A stretch of 45,293 nucleotides of DNA from JANLSO01 sp031362405 (GCA_031362405.1 JANLSO010000012.1:1-45293), one strand, 5' to 3'; shown: positions 35,506 to 43,835, counted from the stretch's first letter. Made by a program: numbers and translations. Notes: a model not told the origin generated them from the sequence alone.

Positions 35506-35558
35506 GAGGACGCCACCGGGGTCCGGGGCAGCGCGGTCGCCCGAGGCCAAGAAGGCCC
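35506..35558 (-). repeat. Upstream repeat element, copy 1
   Basis: It lies 33 bases before the start of the STAS copy A gene. The plus strand reads GAGGACGCCACCGGGG then TCCGGGGCAGCG, followed by a less conserved part ending AAGAAGGCCC. The same element is found at 38359 and 43836, always upstream of a minus-strand operon. Confidence 0.75.
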
Positions 35559-35629
35559 GCGCGGCAACTATTCGAAAGTACCACTTCAGGCGGGTTGATC
35601 CCAGCGAGCGGCCGTAACTTCCGCGGATG

Positions 35630-36262
35630 ACTCCCGCTCGTGACGACGAACTCGCGGTCCGCGTTGCGAGGCCGAGGTCGGCGGCGAGGTCGGCGGCGAG
35701 GACGGCGTAGAGACCAGACCAGACTGACGGGCGGCGGGAATCGCTGGGGCGGGTGTGCGTCGCGCACCGCGAACACGTGATTGACGGCGGTAATGAGTTC
35801 CGCTGCGATGCACGACCCTGCTGTTGAGCGCCTCGTGGAGCATGCGATTTTGCAGAAGCGCGATTGTGGCGACGTCGGCCCGCGTGAGCACGGCCGGTTC
35901 AAGCCGAAAGAGGTTCGTCGCGCCGAGTACCTGTCCGTGCAGTCGCAGTGGAAGGCATGGGCGGCGCGAAAGCCGGCGGCGGCAGCGACCGGGGCGAAAC
36001 GGGGCCACCGGTCGCCGTCGTTGGGCGAGGTCGTGGGTGCTGGCCCGGGCGCCGTTGTGAGAACAGTCCCGACGGTCCCTCGTCGCGTGTGATCTGAACG
36101 AACTCGACCGTCTCGATCGCCTCGCCTGTGGCCGCCATAAGGCGCAGCGTGCCGTTGCCGTCTCCCCAAAGCAGGCCTGCAGCGACAGCATCGAGTAGCT
36201 CCACACACCGTTCGGCGACGCTGTTCTCGGTGCATCTCTTCCCCCCGGCCGTCGCGCGCGTG
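35630..36262 (-). pseudogene. Decayed GAF-ANTAR regulator
   Basis: Across frames the minus strand gives ERCVELLDAVAAGLLWGDGN, GTLRLMAATGEAIETVEFVQ, DEGPS, RWPRFAPVAAAAGFRAAHAF, LGATNLFRLEPAVLTRADVA, TIALLQNRMLHEALNSRVV, and then AADLAADLGLATRTASSS. These are the GAF sensor and the beginning and end of an ANTAR RNA-binding domain. The family causes transcription antitermination. At least three frameshifts and missing stretches mean it cannot work. It lies between the two copies of the duplicated module. Confidence 0.7.
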
Positions 36263-36436
36263 CTGTGTCGCCTGACGGCCAAAGGCGGCCGATAACGAAC
36301 CGGCCGAGCCCTTGTCGCGGCCGACGGATCGCGCAGGACACCGCCACCACGACAGGGACCGAACGCGGGCGGGCAAAGGTGACCGTCGGTCCTTCCCGGT
36401 TGTCATCGATGTCGCCGCGCTTTCCTGCCGTCGGGC

Positions 36437-36850
36437 TCAGGAGGCCGACGTGGCCACCTGGTCGCGGCGCCATGCGACGGCGACGTGCAGTACCGCGTCG
36501 GTGAACGTGATGTTCAGCCGCGGCTGCGCCGAGAACTGGCCCTCGTCATCGCCGGCGTGCCACTCGCCACCGACGAAGTCGGTTTCCCTGATCGTCAGAA
36601 AACCCCCGCTGTCGAGCATGAACGTCTCGATGTCGTCGCCGTCCACGCGTCGTTGCGTGAGCTCGGCCTGGCGCGGGCTGGTCCCCAGCAGCACCCCGCG
36701 GGCGGCAAGACGAAACGGTCCGTCGATGCGTCCAACACGCAATTCGACAAGAACCTCCCGGCCGACGAGATCGACCAGCTTTGCGAGCGTCTGGGCGTAG
36801 TCGAACGACACGTATTGGTACTCGACGTGCCCGCCGGTGAGCTGGCTCAT
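36437..36850 (-). CDS. Unknown conserved protein, copy B of the duplicated module
   Basis: The 137-aa protein is a close paralogue of the product at 34557 (about three quarters of residues identical by eye). It includes YQYVSFDYAQTLAKLVDLVG, GDDIETFMLDSGGFLTIRE and GGEWHAGDDEGQFSAQPRL. It has no signal peptide and no membrane helix, so it should be cytoplasmic, in contrast to the exported oxidase it follows. The ATG at 36850 overlaps the oxidase stop by one base. No function can be assigned. Confidence 0.8.
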   Translation of the reverse strand: MSQLTGGHVEYQYVSFDYAQTLAKLVDLVGREVLVELRVGRIDGPFRLAARGVLLGTSPRQAELTQRRVDGDDIETFMLDSGGFLTIRETDFVGGEWHAGDDEGQFSAQPRLNITFTDAVLHVAVAWRRDQVATSAS

Positions 36851-37911
36851 CACGTGCCTTCTCCGTTTGTGGTGAACAGGCCGAACGCGCCCTTGGCGTG
36901 GTCGTGGAAATCGTGAGACACGAACGGGTAGCTGCCGTCCTCCTCCACGGTGAACTCGACGACTGCGCCCTGGCTGGGCGCCAGGTTCAGGGTCTGGCCG
37001 CCGCGGGTGAGGTTCTCGGGGTAGATCCCCTCGGCGAAGACGCGGTCAAAGAGGGCGCCGATCACATGGAAGGCCGACCAGCGGTTCGGCCCGACGTTCT
37101 GGACAAACACGCGGACACGTTCGCCCTTCTTGATCTTCAATGCGTCTTTGCCCGTGTATTGGTTGGCGTAGCCGTTGAAGACGACGAACTCCGGGGTCGC
37201 CGCCTGCAGCTGGGCGTAGTCGGAGATCGCGCCGTTCTGGCCGGGGTAGAGGTCGGTCTGGACGAGCACGAATTCGCGCGCGGGGGGCAGAAGCGACGCG
37301 TCGGCGGGGTCGACGATGATCGTCCCCTGCTGGCCCTGGCCGATGTGCATCAGCACCGGCGGGACGCCGCAGTGGTACATGAAGACACCGGGCACCTTGG
37401 CCGTCCACGAAAAACCGGCCTTCTTGCCGACGTCGACCGGGCCGTAATGACCCGACCATGAGATCTTCGCCGCGTGGAAGTCCATCGAGTGTTGCAGCGA
37501 GCCGGTGTTGTGCAGCGTGAACTCGATCCGGTCACCCTCGGTGACCCGCAGCACTGGCCCCGGGATCCGACCCTGCTCACCGGCCCGGGTGAACGTCCAC
37601 GCCAACATCGTGCGGTCGGGCGCGATCTCGAGCAGGTGCTCATCGACCTCGAACGCGATCTGGTGCACGCGCTGCGTTGATCGCGGCGGGGCGTGGGCGG
37701 GGAACGGCGTGTGCGGTTGCCGTGGTGCAACGACGGGCCCCGGGTCGACCACGGCAACCGCGGCCCCGCCCTGGTGGCCGACCGCCCCCGCCGCCGCCGC
37801 ATCGGCCGCGGCGTTGTCGTCGCCGCCGCACCCGGCGAGCCCGAAACCTGCGAGAGGGGCGGCGACGGCAAGGCCGCCGATCATCTGGCGCCGTGTCAGT
37901 CGGTCGATCAC
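36850..37911 (-). CDS. Two-domain multicopper oxidase / nitrite reductase-like lipoprotein
   Basis: The protein has 353 aa. The N-terminus MIDRLTRRQMIGGLAVAAPL, followed by AGFGLAGC, has twin arginines and a lipobox with Cys28, so it is probably exported and lipid-anchored. Two cupredoxin domains follow. LQHSMDFHAAKISW carries copper-binding histidines. PGVFMYHCGVPPVLMHIGQG has the type 1 copper Cys and His, but the methionine expected after it (as in SGMNG of NirK) is glutamine (GQGQQG). The second domain ends FVSHDFHDHAKGAFGLF. It may reduce nitrite or oxidise another substrate. The GTG start overlaps the STAS stop by four bases and the stop overlaps the unknown gene by one. Confidence 0.87.
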   Translation of the reverse strand: MIDRLTRRQMIGGLAVAAPLAGFGLAGCGGDDNAAADAAAAGAVGHQGGAAVAVVDPGPVVAPRQPHTPFPAHAPPRSTQRVHQIAFEVDEHLLEIAPDRTMLAWTFTRAGEQGRIPGPVLRVTEGDRIEFTLHNTGSLQHSMDFHAAKISWSGHYGPVDVGKKAGFSWTAKVPGVFMYHCGVPPVLMHIGQGQQGTIIVDPADASLLPPAREFVLVQTDLYPGQNGAISDYAQLQAATPEFVVFNGYANQYTGKDALKIKKGERVRVFVQNVGPNRWSAFHVIGALFDRVFAEGIYPENLTRGGQTLNLAPSQGAVVEFTVEEDGSYPFVSHDFHDHAKGAFGLFTTNGEGT

Positions 37912-38327
37912 GTGAAATCCAGGATGAGGTCGGATGGTCGCGTCGCGTGGTGGGTTGCGAGAGAGGTGGTCACTGTCGGCCCACCGGCCTCGAGGAGGAT
38001 GTCGTCGAGGCCGCACAGATCGAAGAGCCGTTGGACGATCCCGCTCGCGTGGTGTGCCGAGAGCAGCCCGCCCCAACCGCTCATGCGGGCCGATGCCGCC
38101 GCGATCGCGTCGACCCCGCGGGCGTCGATGAAGCACAACCCCGCAAGATCGAGGTCGACCGCCGCGGGTCGTCCCGCAAGCGCGCCCGCGAACGCGTCAG
38201 CGAAGACGGGCATCGTCGCGAGATCGAGCTCGCCTACCAGAACGAGACGTGTCCGGCCCCCGCCAACGCGCGAGTCGACGGTGAGCCCGACGCTCTCAGG
38301 GAGGCTGGTCCCTCTGGCTACTACCAT
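37908..38327 (-). CDS. STAS-domain protein, copy B (no acceptor serine)
   Basis: The 139-aa STAS protein (RLVLVGELDLATMPVFADAF, VDLDLAGLCFIDARGVDAIA) is translationally coupled to the copper oxidase by a GTGA overlap. The canonical acceptor serine is replaced by alanine (DARG). It therefore may not take part in the normal phosphorylation cycle and may instead act as a constant binder or sense something else. Upstream, 32 bases before the start, lies the repeated element at 38359. It is the first gene of the module. Confidence 0.85.
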   Translation of the reverse strand: MVVARGTSLPESVGLTVDSRVGGGRTRLVLVGELDLATMPVFADAFAGALAGRPAAVDLDLAGLCFIDARGVDAIAAASARMSGWGGLLSAHHASGIVQRLFDLCGLDDILLEAGGPTVTTSLATHHATRPSDLILDFT

Positions 38328-38358
38328 CGTTCAGGCCTCTGCGATTACGTCCTGAAGT

Positions 38359-38409
38359 GAGGACGCCACCGGGGTCCGGGGCAGCGTGGCCGCCGCGGCC
38401 AGAAGGCCG
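38359..38409 (-). repeat. Upstream repeat element, copy 2
   Basis: It lies 32 bases before the STAS copy B start. It is nearly identical to copy 1 over GAGGACGCCACCGGGG and TCCGGGGCAGCG, then similar (CCAGAAGGCC). Further upstream, copies 1 and 2 also share AAAGTACCAC and GATCCCAGC because of the segmental duplication. Confidence 0.75.
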
Positions 38410-38630
38410 TTGTGCGGACTCTGAGAAAGTACCACGTCAGGGCGGCTGATCCCAGCAGGAAACCGCAACGTCGCCTGTGTGGCCCGCCAGCATTGAGCAT
38501 CGCCGACCCCACGATGGGCGCCGCGTTTGACGCGTCTACGGTCCTGAGGCGTCTCCTGGCGCCTGCGTTTGCTCCCGCCCACTTCGTGGTATCTCGTGTG
38601 TAAAGCCGTGAGCCATCGAAAGAGGCGGAC

Positions 38631-38798
38631 GTGAAGGGATCTGAGCACGAAGCCGATCTGATTCGACGATGCCCCAAATGCGGGGGCGAGCCCCAGGCCG
38701 CCGAGGCCGCGGCGGCGACGCAGCCCGAGGCCGGCGAGGTTCCTGCGGGCACCCGCTGCGAGTGGTGCGGCGCTGAGTACACCCTCACCTCGCCGTAG
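38631..38798 (+). CDS. Small zinc-ribbon protein
   Basis: The 55-aa protein starts at GTG 38631 and has two CxxC pairs, RRCPKCGG and TRCEWCGAEY, separated by an alanine/glutamate-rich linker of about 30 residues. It is a minimal zinc ribbon that could bind one zinc. AGAGG lies upstream of the start. It lies between the divergent STAS operon and the P-loop kinase gene. The small size limits confidence, but the two pairs and clean frame support it. Confidence 0.6.
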   Translation: MKGSEHEADLIRRCPKCGGEPQAAEAAAATQPEAGEVPAGTRCEWCGAEYTLTSP

Positions 38799-38924
38799 CG
38801 GCCGGGTGGCCGTATCAGGCCCCGGAACTCCCCACAGCCCGTCGCTCGGTTCGCCGTTCGAACGCTGTGCCGGTGGACAGCGTGCCGCCGACCGTGATCG
38901 CCACGCCGTGCGCACGGGCGCGCG

Positions 38925-40376
38925 ATGAGCGACCCGACCTCGGCGATCGCAGAGACGCACATCTCGGTCGTCGTCATGACCGGCGACCGGGCCGTGAAAC
39001 TCCTGAAACCCGTCGTCCTCCCGTTTCTCGACCATCGCAGACGTGAGGACCGCCTGCGCGCCTGCCAGCGTGAGGCCGAGCTCAACCGGCGATTCGCGCC
39101 GGACGTCTACCTGGGCGTCCTCGATGTCGTCGACGAACGGGGCCAGTTGGTCGATCACCTCATTGCGATGCGACGGATGCCGGCGGAGCGACGTCTCTCG
39201 GCGCTGCTCGACGCCCCGGATGCGGCCGATCGCGTCTGCGACGTGGCCGCGCGGGTCGCGCTGTTTCATCGCGAGGCGCCGACCTCGAGGCAGATCTCGG
39301 CAGCGGCGTCGCCGGCTGCGCTCCTCGGCCTCTGGACGGAGGGTTTCCAACAGACTCGGGCCGCGGCGCAGGGCATCCTCGAGGCCGACGCGATCGATCG
39401 CGCGGAGGCGCTCGCGACGGAGTATCTGCTCGGCCGCGGCGTCCTCTTCGAGACGCGGATCGCCGACGGATGGGTGCGAGACGGGCACGGAGATCTGCTC
39501 GCCGACGATGTGTTCTGCCTCGACGACGGCCCCAGGTTTCTCGACTGCCTGGCCTTCGACGACAGGCTTCGGCATGGAGATGTGCTCAACGACGTCGCCT
39601 TCCTGGCCATGGACCTGGAGGCGCACGGCCACCCGGAGCTCGCTGCGCGGCTGGAGCGCGAGTGGGCGATGCGTCTTGGCGAGACGCATCCCGCCTCCCT
39701 GGCGCACCACTACGTCGCCTACCGGGCGCACGTGCGTGCCAAGGTCGCCTGCCTGAAAGCTGCACAGGGCGATGACCAGGCGGCGGCTGGCGCGCGTGCG
39801 CTGCATCTGCTCGCGCTGGAGCGCCTGGAGCGCGGGCGGGTTCGACTTGCTCTGGTCGGCGGCGCCCCTGGCACCGGCAAGTCGACCGTTGCCCGGGCGG
39901 TTACGAACCGCCTGGGGTGGTCGGTTGTGGGCTCCGACGAGGTGCGCAAGGACCTCGCCGGCCTACCGCGCCGACCCGCCTTCGAGACTGACTACCGTCA
40001 GGGCCTCTACGCACCTGAGATCACCGAGAGGGTCTACGGCGAACTCCTTCAACGAGCTGCACACCTCCTTGAGGTGGGTGAGTCGGTCGTTTTGGATGCG
40101 TCGTGGACACAGGCCCCTCACCGTGCGGCCGCTCGCAGGCTCGCGCTGAGAGTCCACGCGGGGATCGTGGAGATCGAGTGTTCGGCACCGGCCGAGGTCG
40201 CCGGGGAACGCATCCGCGCGCGCCGCTCACGGGGGGAAGGCCCCTCCGATGCGACCCCGGAGATCGCGGCGCGGATGGCGAGGGCCGCGGACGCGTGGCC
40301 CGAGGCCCGGCGGCTGCTGACCGACCGCCCCATGGAGGCGACGATCGACGAGGCACTGCGCCTGCTCGGGCCCTGA
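38925..40376 (+). CDS. Bifunctional aminoglycoside-phosphotransferase-like / P-loop kinase protein
   Basis: The protein has 483 aa. The N-terminal 310 residues resemble the aminoglycoside phosphotransferase/choline kinase fold: AVKLLKPVVLPFLD, the catalytic-loop-like VRDGHGDLLADDVF and FLDCLAFDDRLRHGDVLND. The C-terminal domain is an AAA/zeta-toxin-type kinase with a Walker A motif LALVGGAPGTGKSTVARAV and VVLDASW in the Walker B position. This two-part protein is widespread in bacteria and usually annotated only as an AAA family ATPase; its substrate is unknown. The ATG at 38925 is accepted because the frame opens there. It ends seven bases before the convergent ctaG-like gene. Confidence 0.85.
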   Translation: MSDPTSAIAETHISVVVMTGDRAVKLLKPVVLPFLDHRRREDRLRACQREAELNRRFAPDVYLGVLDVVDERGQLVDHLIAMRRMPAERRLSALLDAPDAADRVCDVAARVALFHREAPTSRQISAAASPAALLGLWTEGFQQTRAAAQGILEADAIDRAEALATEYLLGRGVLFETRIADGWVRDGHGDLLADDVFCLDDGPRFLDCLAFDDRLRHGDVLNDVAFLAMDLEAHGHPELAARLEREWAMRLGETHPASLAHHYVAYRAHVRAKVACLKAAQGDDQAAAGARALHLLALERLERGRVRLALVGGAPGTGKSTVARAVTNRLGWSVVGSDEVRKDLAGLPRRPAFETDYRQGLYAPEITERVYGELLQRAAHLLEVGESVVLDASWTQAPHRAAARRLALRVHAGIVEIECSAPAEVAGERIRARRSRGEGPSDATPEIAARMARAADAWPEARRLLTDRPMEATIDEALRLLGP

Positions 40377-40383
40377 TGACGGC

Positions 40384-41259
40384 TCATGAGGCCCGCGGGC
40401 GGCGTAGCGCTGGCGGTGCTGCGACAGCGTTGCGCTCGGCAACCGCCTGGTCGACGTGACTCCACATCAGCAGCGCCGCGGCCGTGACAAGGGTGATCAT
40501 CTGCTCGGCGGCCATGAGGAGGGCCGCGCGTGTCTGGTCGGCGGTCGGCGATAGTCCGAGAAGCCGCTCGGGTTGGTCGATGTAGACCGAGTAGAGGGGG
40601 CCGCGCAGGAAGAGAACCTCCGAGAGAGCCATTCCGACCGCCAGCAACCCGAGTGCGTAGCCGGCCCGCCGCGCGTGGCTCATGCGCCGCCGCGGGACGA
40701 GCCCGAGGATGTGCATCCACACCATGAGGCCGATGGTGATCATCGACACGTGCTCGACGTTGTGGGCCCACGGGTGCTCGAGTGCGTACTGGTAGGCGAC
40801 GGGCACGTGCCACCCCCACATGACGGCGGCCCAGGCAGCGAACGCGACCCATGGCCGGCCGAGAATCCGCAGTACCGCCCGCGGTCGCCGGCGTGCCAGC
40901 GCGCGAAGGACCGGGCGCGGTACGACGAACAGCGCCAGTGGCCCGGCGACGCCCAGGGCGAGTAGGAGCGGCGCGACGTCGCCGATCAACACGTGTTGGG
41001 TCATGTGGGCCGACAACAGGTATTCCTCGCCGATGTGGTCGAGCGGCGAAAGCAGCGCGAGGCCGACGACGACGAGACCCCCCGCAAAGCACGCGGTGCG
41101 CGCCAGGCTCGCGAGATCGGGTCGACCCCGGCCTCGCAGACGCGACCAGCCCATGGCGTAGAGCAGGGCGACGCCCGCGACGCCGAAGAGCACGAGCGGA
41201 TCGGCCCCCCAGGTGTCCCACGGGCTGCCGTCCCCGGCCACGTGAGCCGACACGATCAC
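40384..41259 (-). CDS. ctaG: CtaG-family cytochrome c oxidase assembly factor
   Basis: The 291-aa protein has seven to eight helices. The conserved YLLSAHMTQHVLIGDVAPLL and MWGWHVPVAYQYALEH, followed by HNVEHVSM, contain the histidines typical of the caa3_CtaG family, which helps insert copper or assemble the oxidase in the membrane. It follows the subunit I gene by seven bases, making it the last gene of a three-gene oxidase operon. The start at 41259 (MIVSAHVAGDGSP) is consistent with the first helix. Confidence 0.9.
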   Translation of the reverse strand: MIVSAHVAGDGSPWDTWGADPLVLFGVAGVALLYAMGWSRLRGRGRPDLASLARTACFAGGLVVVGLALLSPLDHIGEEYLLSAHMTQHVLIGDVAPLLLALGVAGPLALFVVPRPVLRALARRRPRAVLRILGRPWVAFAAWAAVMWGWHVPVAYQYALEHPWAHNVEHVSMITIGLMVWMHILGLVPRRRMSHARRAGYALGLLAVGMALSEVLFLRGPLYSVYIDQPERLLGLSPTADQTRAALLMAAEQMITLVTAAALLMWSHVDQAVAERNAVAAPPALRRPRAS

Positions 41260-41266
41260 CGTGGGA

Positions 41267-43228
41267 TCACGGCCCGGGTTGCCCGGCTGACGTAGCGACG
41301 AACGTGGCCACCGCCGTGATTTGGTCGGGCGTCAGCTGGTCGCCGAAGGCCGGCATCGCTCCCTTGCCGTTGGTAACGCGGGCGACCACGAGGGCCTTCG
41401 ACGGTTTGCCCTGATCGAGGTCGGGCCCGACGGCTCCCGCTGAGCCGGCGGCTGCGAGCGCATGGCAGCCACCGCACCCCGAGCTCACCCACACCTGCAG
41501 GCCCGCGGCACCGGCACCCGACCCCCCAGTCGGCTGCGCGACACGCGGGAGAAAGCCCGTCGTCGCAGCGTTCTGGCTGGCGTTGCCGATGACCCATCCT
41601 GCGGCCGCCAAACCGAAGAGGCCGAGCATCGTGGTGACCATCGCGAAGCCCTGCAGGCTGGGGCTTGTGAGGCGTGGCTTGGCGACTCCGAGGGTGAGAC
41701 GTCGCGTCCCGACGCTGACCCGCCCGCGCAGGGTTTGGACGACGTTCCAGACCAGCAGGATCTGGGCCAGACCCAGGAGCGCCACCAGGGGAATCGACGC
41801 GGCGGTCATCCGATCGTATTGGCTCGGCAGCACCGCGAAACGTCGCGGGGCACCATCGAGACCCTGGATGATCCAGATGACGCTGACGGCGGTGCCCGCG
41901 AAGAACGTGATCCAGACGTGCCACATCCCCATCCGGTCGCTGTAGAGCGGGCGGCCGAGTAGGTCGGGCAGGAACGCGTAGAGCGCCCCGAAGATGACGA
42001 TGCCGATGTTCAGCAGCGCCATGTGGTGGAAGTGACCAACGATCCACAGCGTGTTGTGGACGAAACTGTCCCACGCGATGGTCGCGTTCACCACGCCCGA
42101 CAGACCGGCCAGTAGCCAACTCACCAGGCCGAGAAAGAGCGCCGTGCTGCCCGCCGTCCAAGTCCAGCGCGAGCGGTAGATGGTGAGGAACAGGCTGTAG
42201 AGGCTGAGGGCCGAGACGAGCGTGAGCGCGAAGGTGAGCGGCTCCATCCCCGTGTTGATAGCCGCCTGGATCCCGTCGGGGTAGTCGAGGTAGAGGTGGT
42301 GGGCCCACACCGTGACGTTGGCGATGACGGCGATCGACCAGCCGACGGCGATGATGTTGCCGGCCACCAGGGGGCGCTTCGCGTAGCGGGGTACCAGCAG
42401 GTAGTAGATCGCGACCGCCGGGAAGAGCAGCAGGTAGACGACCGGGTGGCCGAACCACCAGAGCACGTTCTTGGCGAGCAGTGGATCCACCGAGACGTTG
42501 AAGAACGACTCGATGATCATCTCCACCAACAGCACCGCGAGCGGAAGCGTGGCGATGATCATGTCGATGGCGATCACCGTCAGCGGGATGACCGGGTAAG
42601 GCACCGGTTTCGCGCTGACGAATCGCGTGGGCCAGAGGATGCCGAGGCCCATGGCTGCCCCGAGGCGATTCGGCCCTGAGCGGTCGGAGCCGAGACCGGG
42701 GCCGGTCACGACCACGATGATCGCCACGCACCAGACGATGATCGACAGGCCCACCGCAAGCACCGAGGCCGCGAAGGCCGCCGTGACCCAGTCGCCCCAC
42801 TGGCCGGCCGAGTTGAAGGGGAGGGGGTAGAGGAACACCCAGGATCCGGCGAACCCGAAGACGAGGGTTGTGACGACCACCCCGGCGACCCCGATAACCA
42901 TCAACCACCAGGCCGCGCGCGCCAGCCGGGCACCGAGTCGGCCGATCGGAAAGCCGACCTCGGCAAGCACCCACCACGCGAAACCCATCACCGCGAAGGC
43001 CGCCCATCCGACGAAGGCCCCGAGGCCGTGGGCGGTCATCACCGCGTACCAGGTGTTGTCGTCGAGCCTCACGATGTCGGCCTGGCTCTGGCGCAGGGCC
43101 GCGCCGAGCAGGCCGGTCACGAGGAAGATCGCCGTGGATGCCAGCACGTACCAAAGGGTCAGGGATCGAGCGATGGCGCGCGCCTCGGAATCGACCGGCG
43201 TGTAGTCGACGTAGGCGGCAGTGCTCAT
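41267..43228 (-). CDS. Haem-copper oxidase subunit I with fused cytochrome c domain
   Basis: The 653-aa protein has 12 or more helices. It includes a haem-ligand histidine region (MTAHGLGAFVGW), the copper/haem region WWFGHPVVYLLL (His261, Tyr265), VTVWAHHLYLDYP with the two copper histidines, and IVGHFHHMALL with the haem ligands. The glutamate seen in HPEVY of A-type oxidases is a valine here, which fits B-type (ba3-like) enzymes. After about residue 570 comes a cytochrome c domain with CGGCH (585-589) and a methionine ligand in GAMPAFGDQL. It reduces oxygen to water using electrons from its own cytochrome domain. The start overlaps subunit II by four bases. Confidence 0.92.
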   Translation of the reverse strand: MSTAAYVDYTPVDSEARAIARSLTLWYVLASTAIFLVTGLLGAALRQSQADIVRLDDNTWYAVMTAHGLGAFVGWAAFAVMGFAWWVLAEVGFPIGRLGARLARAAWWLMVIGVAGVVVTTLVFGFAGSWVFLYPLPFNSAGQWGDWVTAAFAASVLAVGLSIIVWCVAIIVVVTGPGLGSDRSGPNRLGAAMGLGILWPTRFVSAKPVPYPVIPLTVIAIDMIIATLPLAVLLVEMIIESFFNVSVDPLLAKNVLWWFGHPVVYLLLFPAVAIYYLLVPRYAKRPLVAGNIIAVGWSIAVIANVTVWAHHLYLDYPDGIQAAINTGMEPLTFALTLVSALSLYSLFLTIYRSRWTWTAGSTALFLGLVSWLLAGLSGVVNATIAWDSFVHNTLWIVGHFHHMALLNIGIVIFGALYAFLPDLLGRPLYSDRMGMWHVWITFFAGTAVSVIWIIQGLDGAPRRFAVLPSQYDRMTAASIPLVALLGLAQILLVWNVVQTLRGRVSVGTRRLTLGVAKPRLTSPSLQGFAMVTTMLGLFGLAAAGWVIGNASQNAATTGFLPRVAQPTGGSGAGAAGLQVWVSSGCGGCHALAAAGSAGAVGPDLDQGKPSKALVVARVTNGKGAMPAFGDQLTPDQITAVATFVATSAGQPGP

Positions 43229-43758
43229 TTGGCCACCTGGAACGAGCCGATCATCTTGTGGTGGTCAACTCCGCAAAACTCGAGGCAGACCACCTGATAA
43301 CGGCCCGGGTTCTTGAACGTGTAGACGATGTGGCTGGTGCTACCGGGCACCGCCTGGATCTGGAAGAGCAGGATGTCGTCGTCGTTGTAGACGGCGAAGC
43401 TGTGGTTGACGTCTTTGGCCGTTACCTCGAAGCGGACGGGGATGTCCGCGGCGATCTCACTGGGTGTGACGACCCAGGCGAACTGCTGGCCCTCGGCCTT
43501 CGCCTGCTGCTGACCCCGGGCGGCGGCGTTGTCGCCGTACGGGATGAACGCGAGGGTCGCCAGCAGCAGCACGCCGAGGGCGATCACCGAGAAGATGAAC
43601 CAGCCCCGCTCACCGTGGGCCAGACGCCCGGTGTCGGTGGTGTCGGTACGCGGATCCTCGAACGAGTGAGTCGAGCGCCAGATCGCAAGGATGGCCACGA
43701 CGGCGATCAGAACCACGGCCCCGTAGGCGATGGTGATGGTCAGGGCGACCGGGTTCAT
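43225..43758 (-). CDS. Cytochrome c oxidase subunit II (CuA)
   Basis: The protein has 177 aa with two N-terminal helices (about 5-27 and 54-73) and a cupredoxin domain exposed outside. The CuA site is complete: VNHSFAVYN for the first histidine, then CLEFCGVDHHKM with Cys158, Cys162, His166 and Met169. It accepts electrons from a soluble or membrane donor and passes them to subunit I. The ATG at 43758 follows GAGGCGA; the frame runs further upstream without a better site. It is the first gene of the oxidase operon, and the repeat element at 43836 lies 78 bases before it. Confidence 0.92.
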   Translation of the reverse strand: MNPVALTITIAYGAVVLIAVVAILAIWRSTHSFEDPRTDTTDTGRLAHGERGWFIFSVIALGVLLLATLAFIPYGDNAAARGQQQAKAEGQQFAWVVTPSEIAADIPVRFEVTAKDVNHSFAVYNDDDILLFQIQAVPGSTSHIVYTFKNPGRYQVVCLEFCGVDHHKMIGSFQVAK

Positions 43759-43835
43759 GACCCTGTCGCCTCGAGCGACGTGCAAAACCTGGCTGCCGGC
43801 ATCTCATCCACCCCGTCGCATGCGTCCGTTTTCGC

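Larger units (their letters stand above)
34557..35620 (-). repeat. Segmental duplication, copy A (collapsed)
   Basis: The DNA and proteins here match 36437-38455 in the same order: upstream element, STAS gene, end of the copper oxidase gene, unknown gene. Copy A has lost nearly all of the oxidase gene (about 1 kb). Similarity extends upstream of the STAS start through the repeated element to about 35610. Confidence 0.85.
36437..38455 (-). repeat. Segmental duplication, copy B (complete)
   Basis: This is the complete version of the module: upstream element, STAS gene, copper oxidase gene and unknown gene, with start and stop codons overlapping at each junction. Copy A at 34557-35620 is the shortened version. 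Confidence 0.85.

Noticed and set aside
38331..39806. 491-codon minus-strand frame opposite the kinase-like gene
   Set aside because: It has no recognisable motifs and is antisense to a protein with a Walker A motif and phosphotransferase signature.
41256..43154. Second long minus-strand frame overlapping the oxidase subunit I
   Set aside because: It is a shifted reading of the same gene and has no domain; subunit I motifs are all in the other frame.
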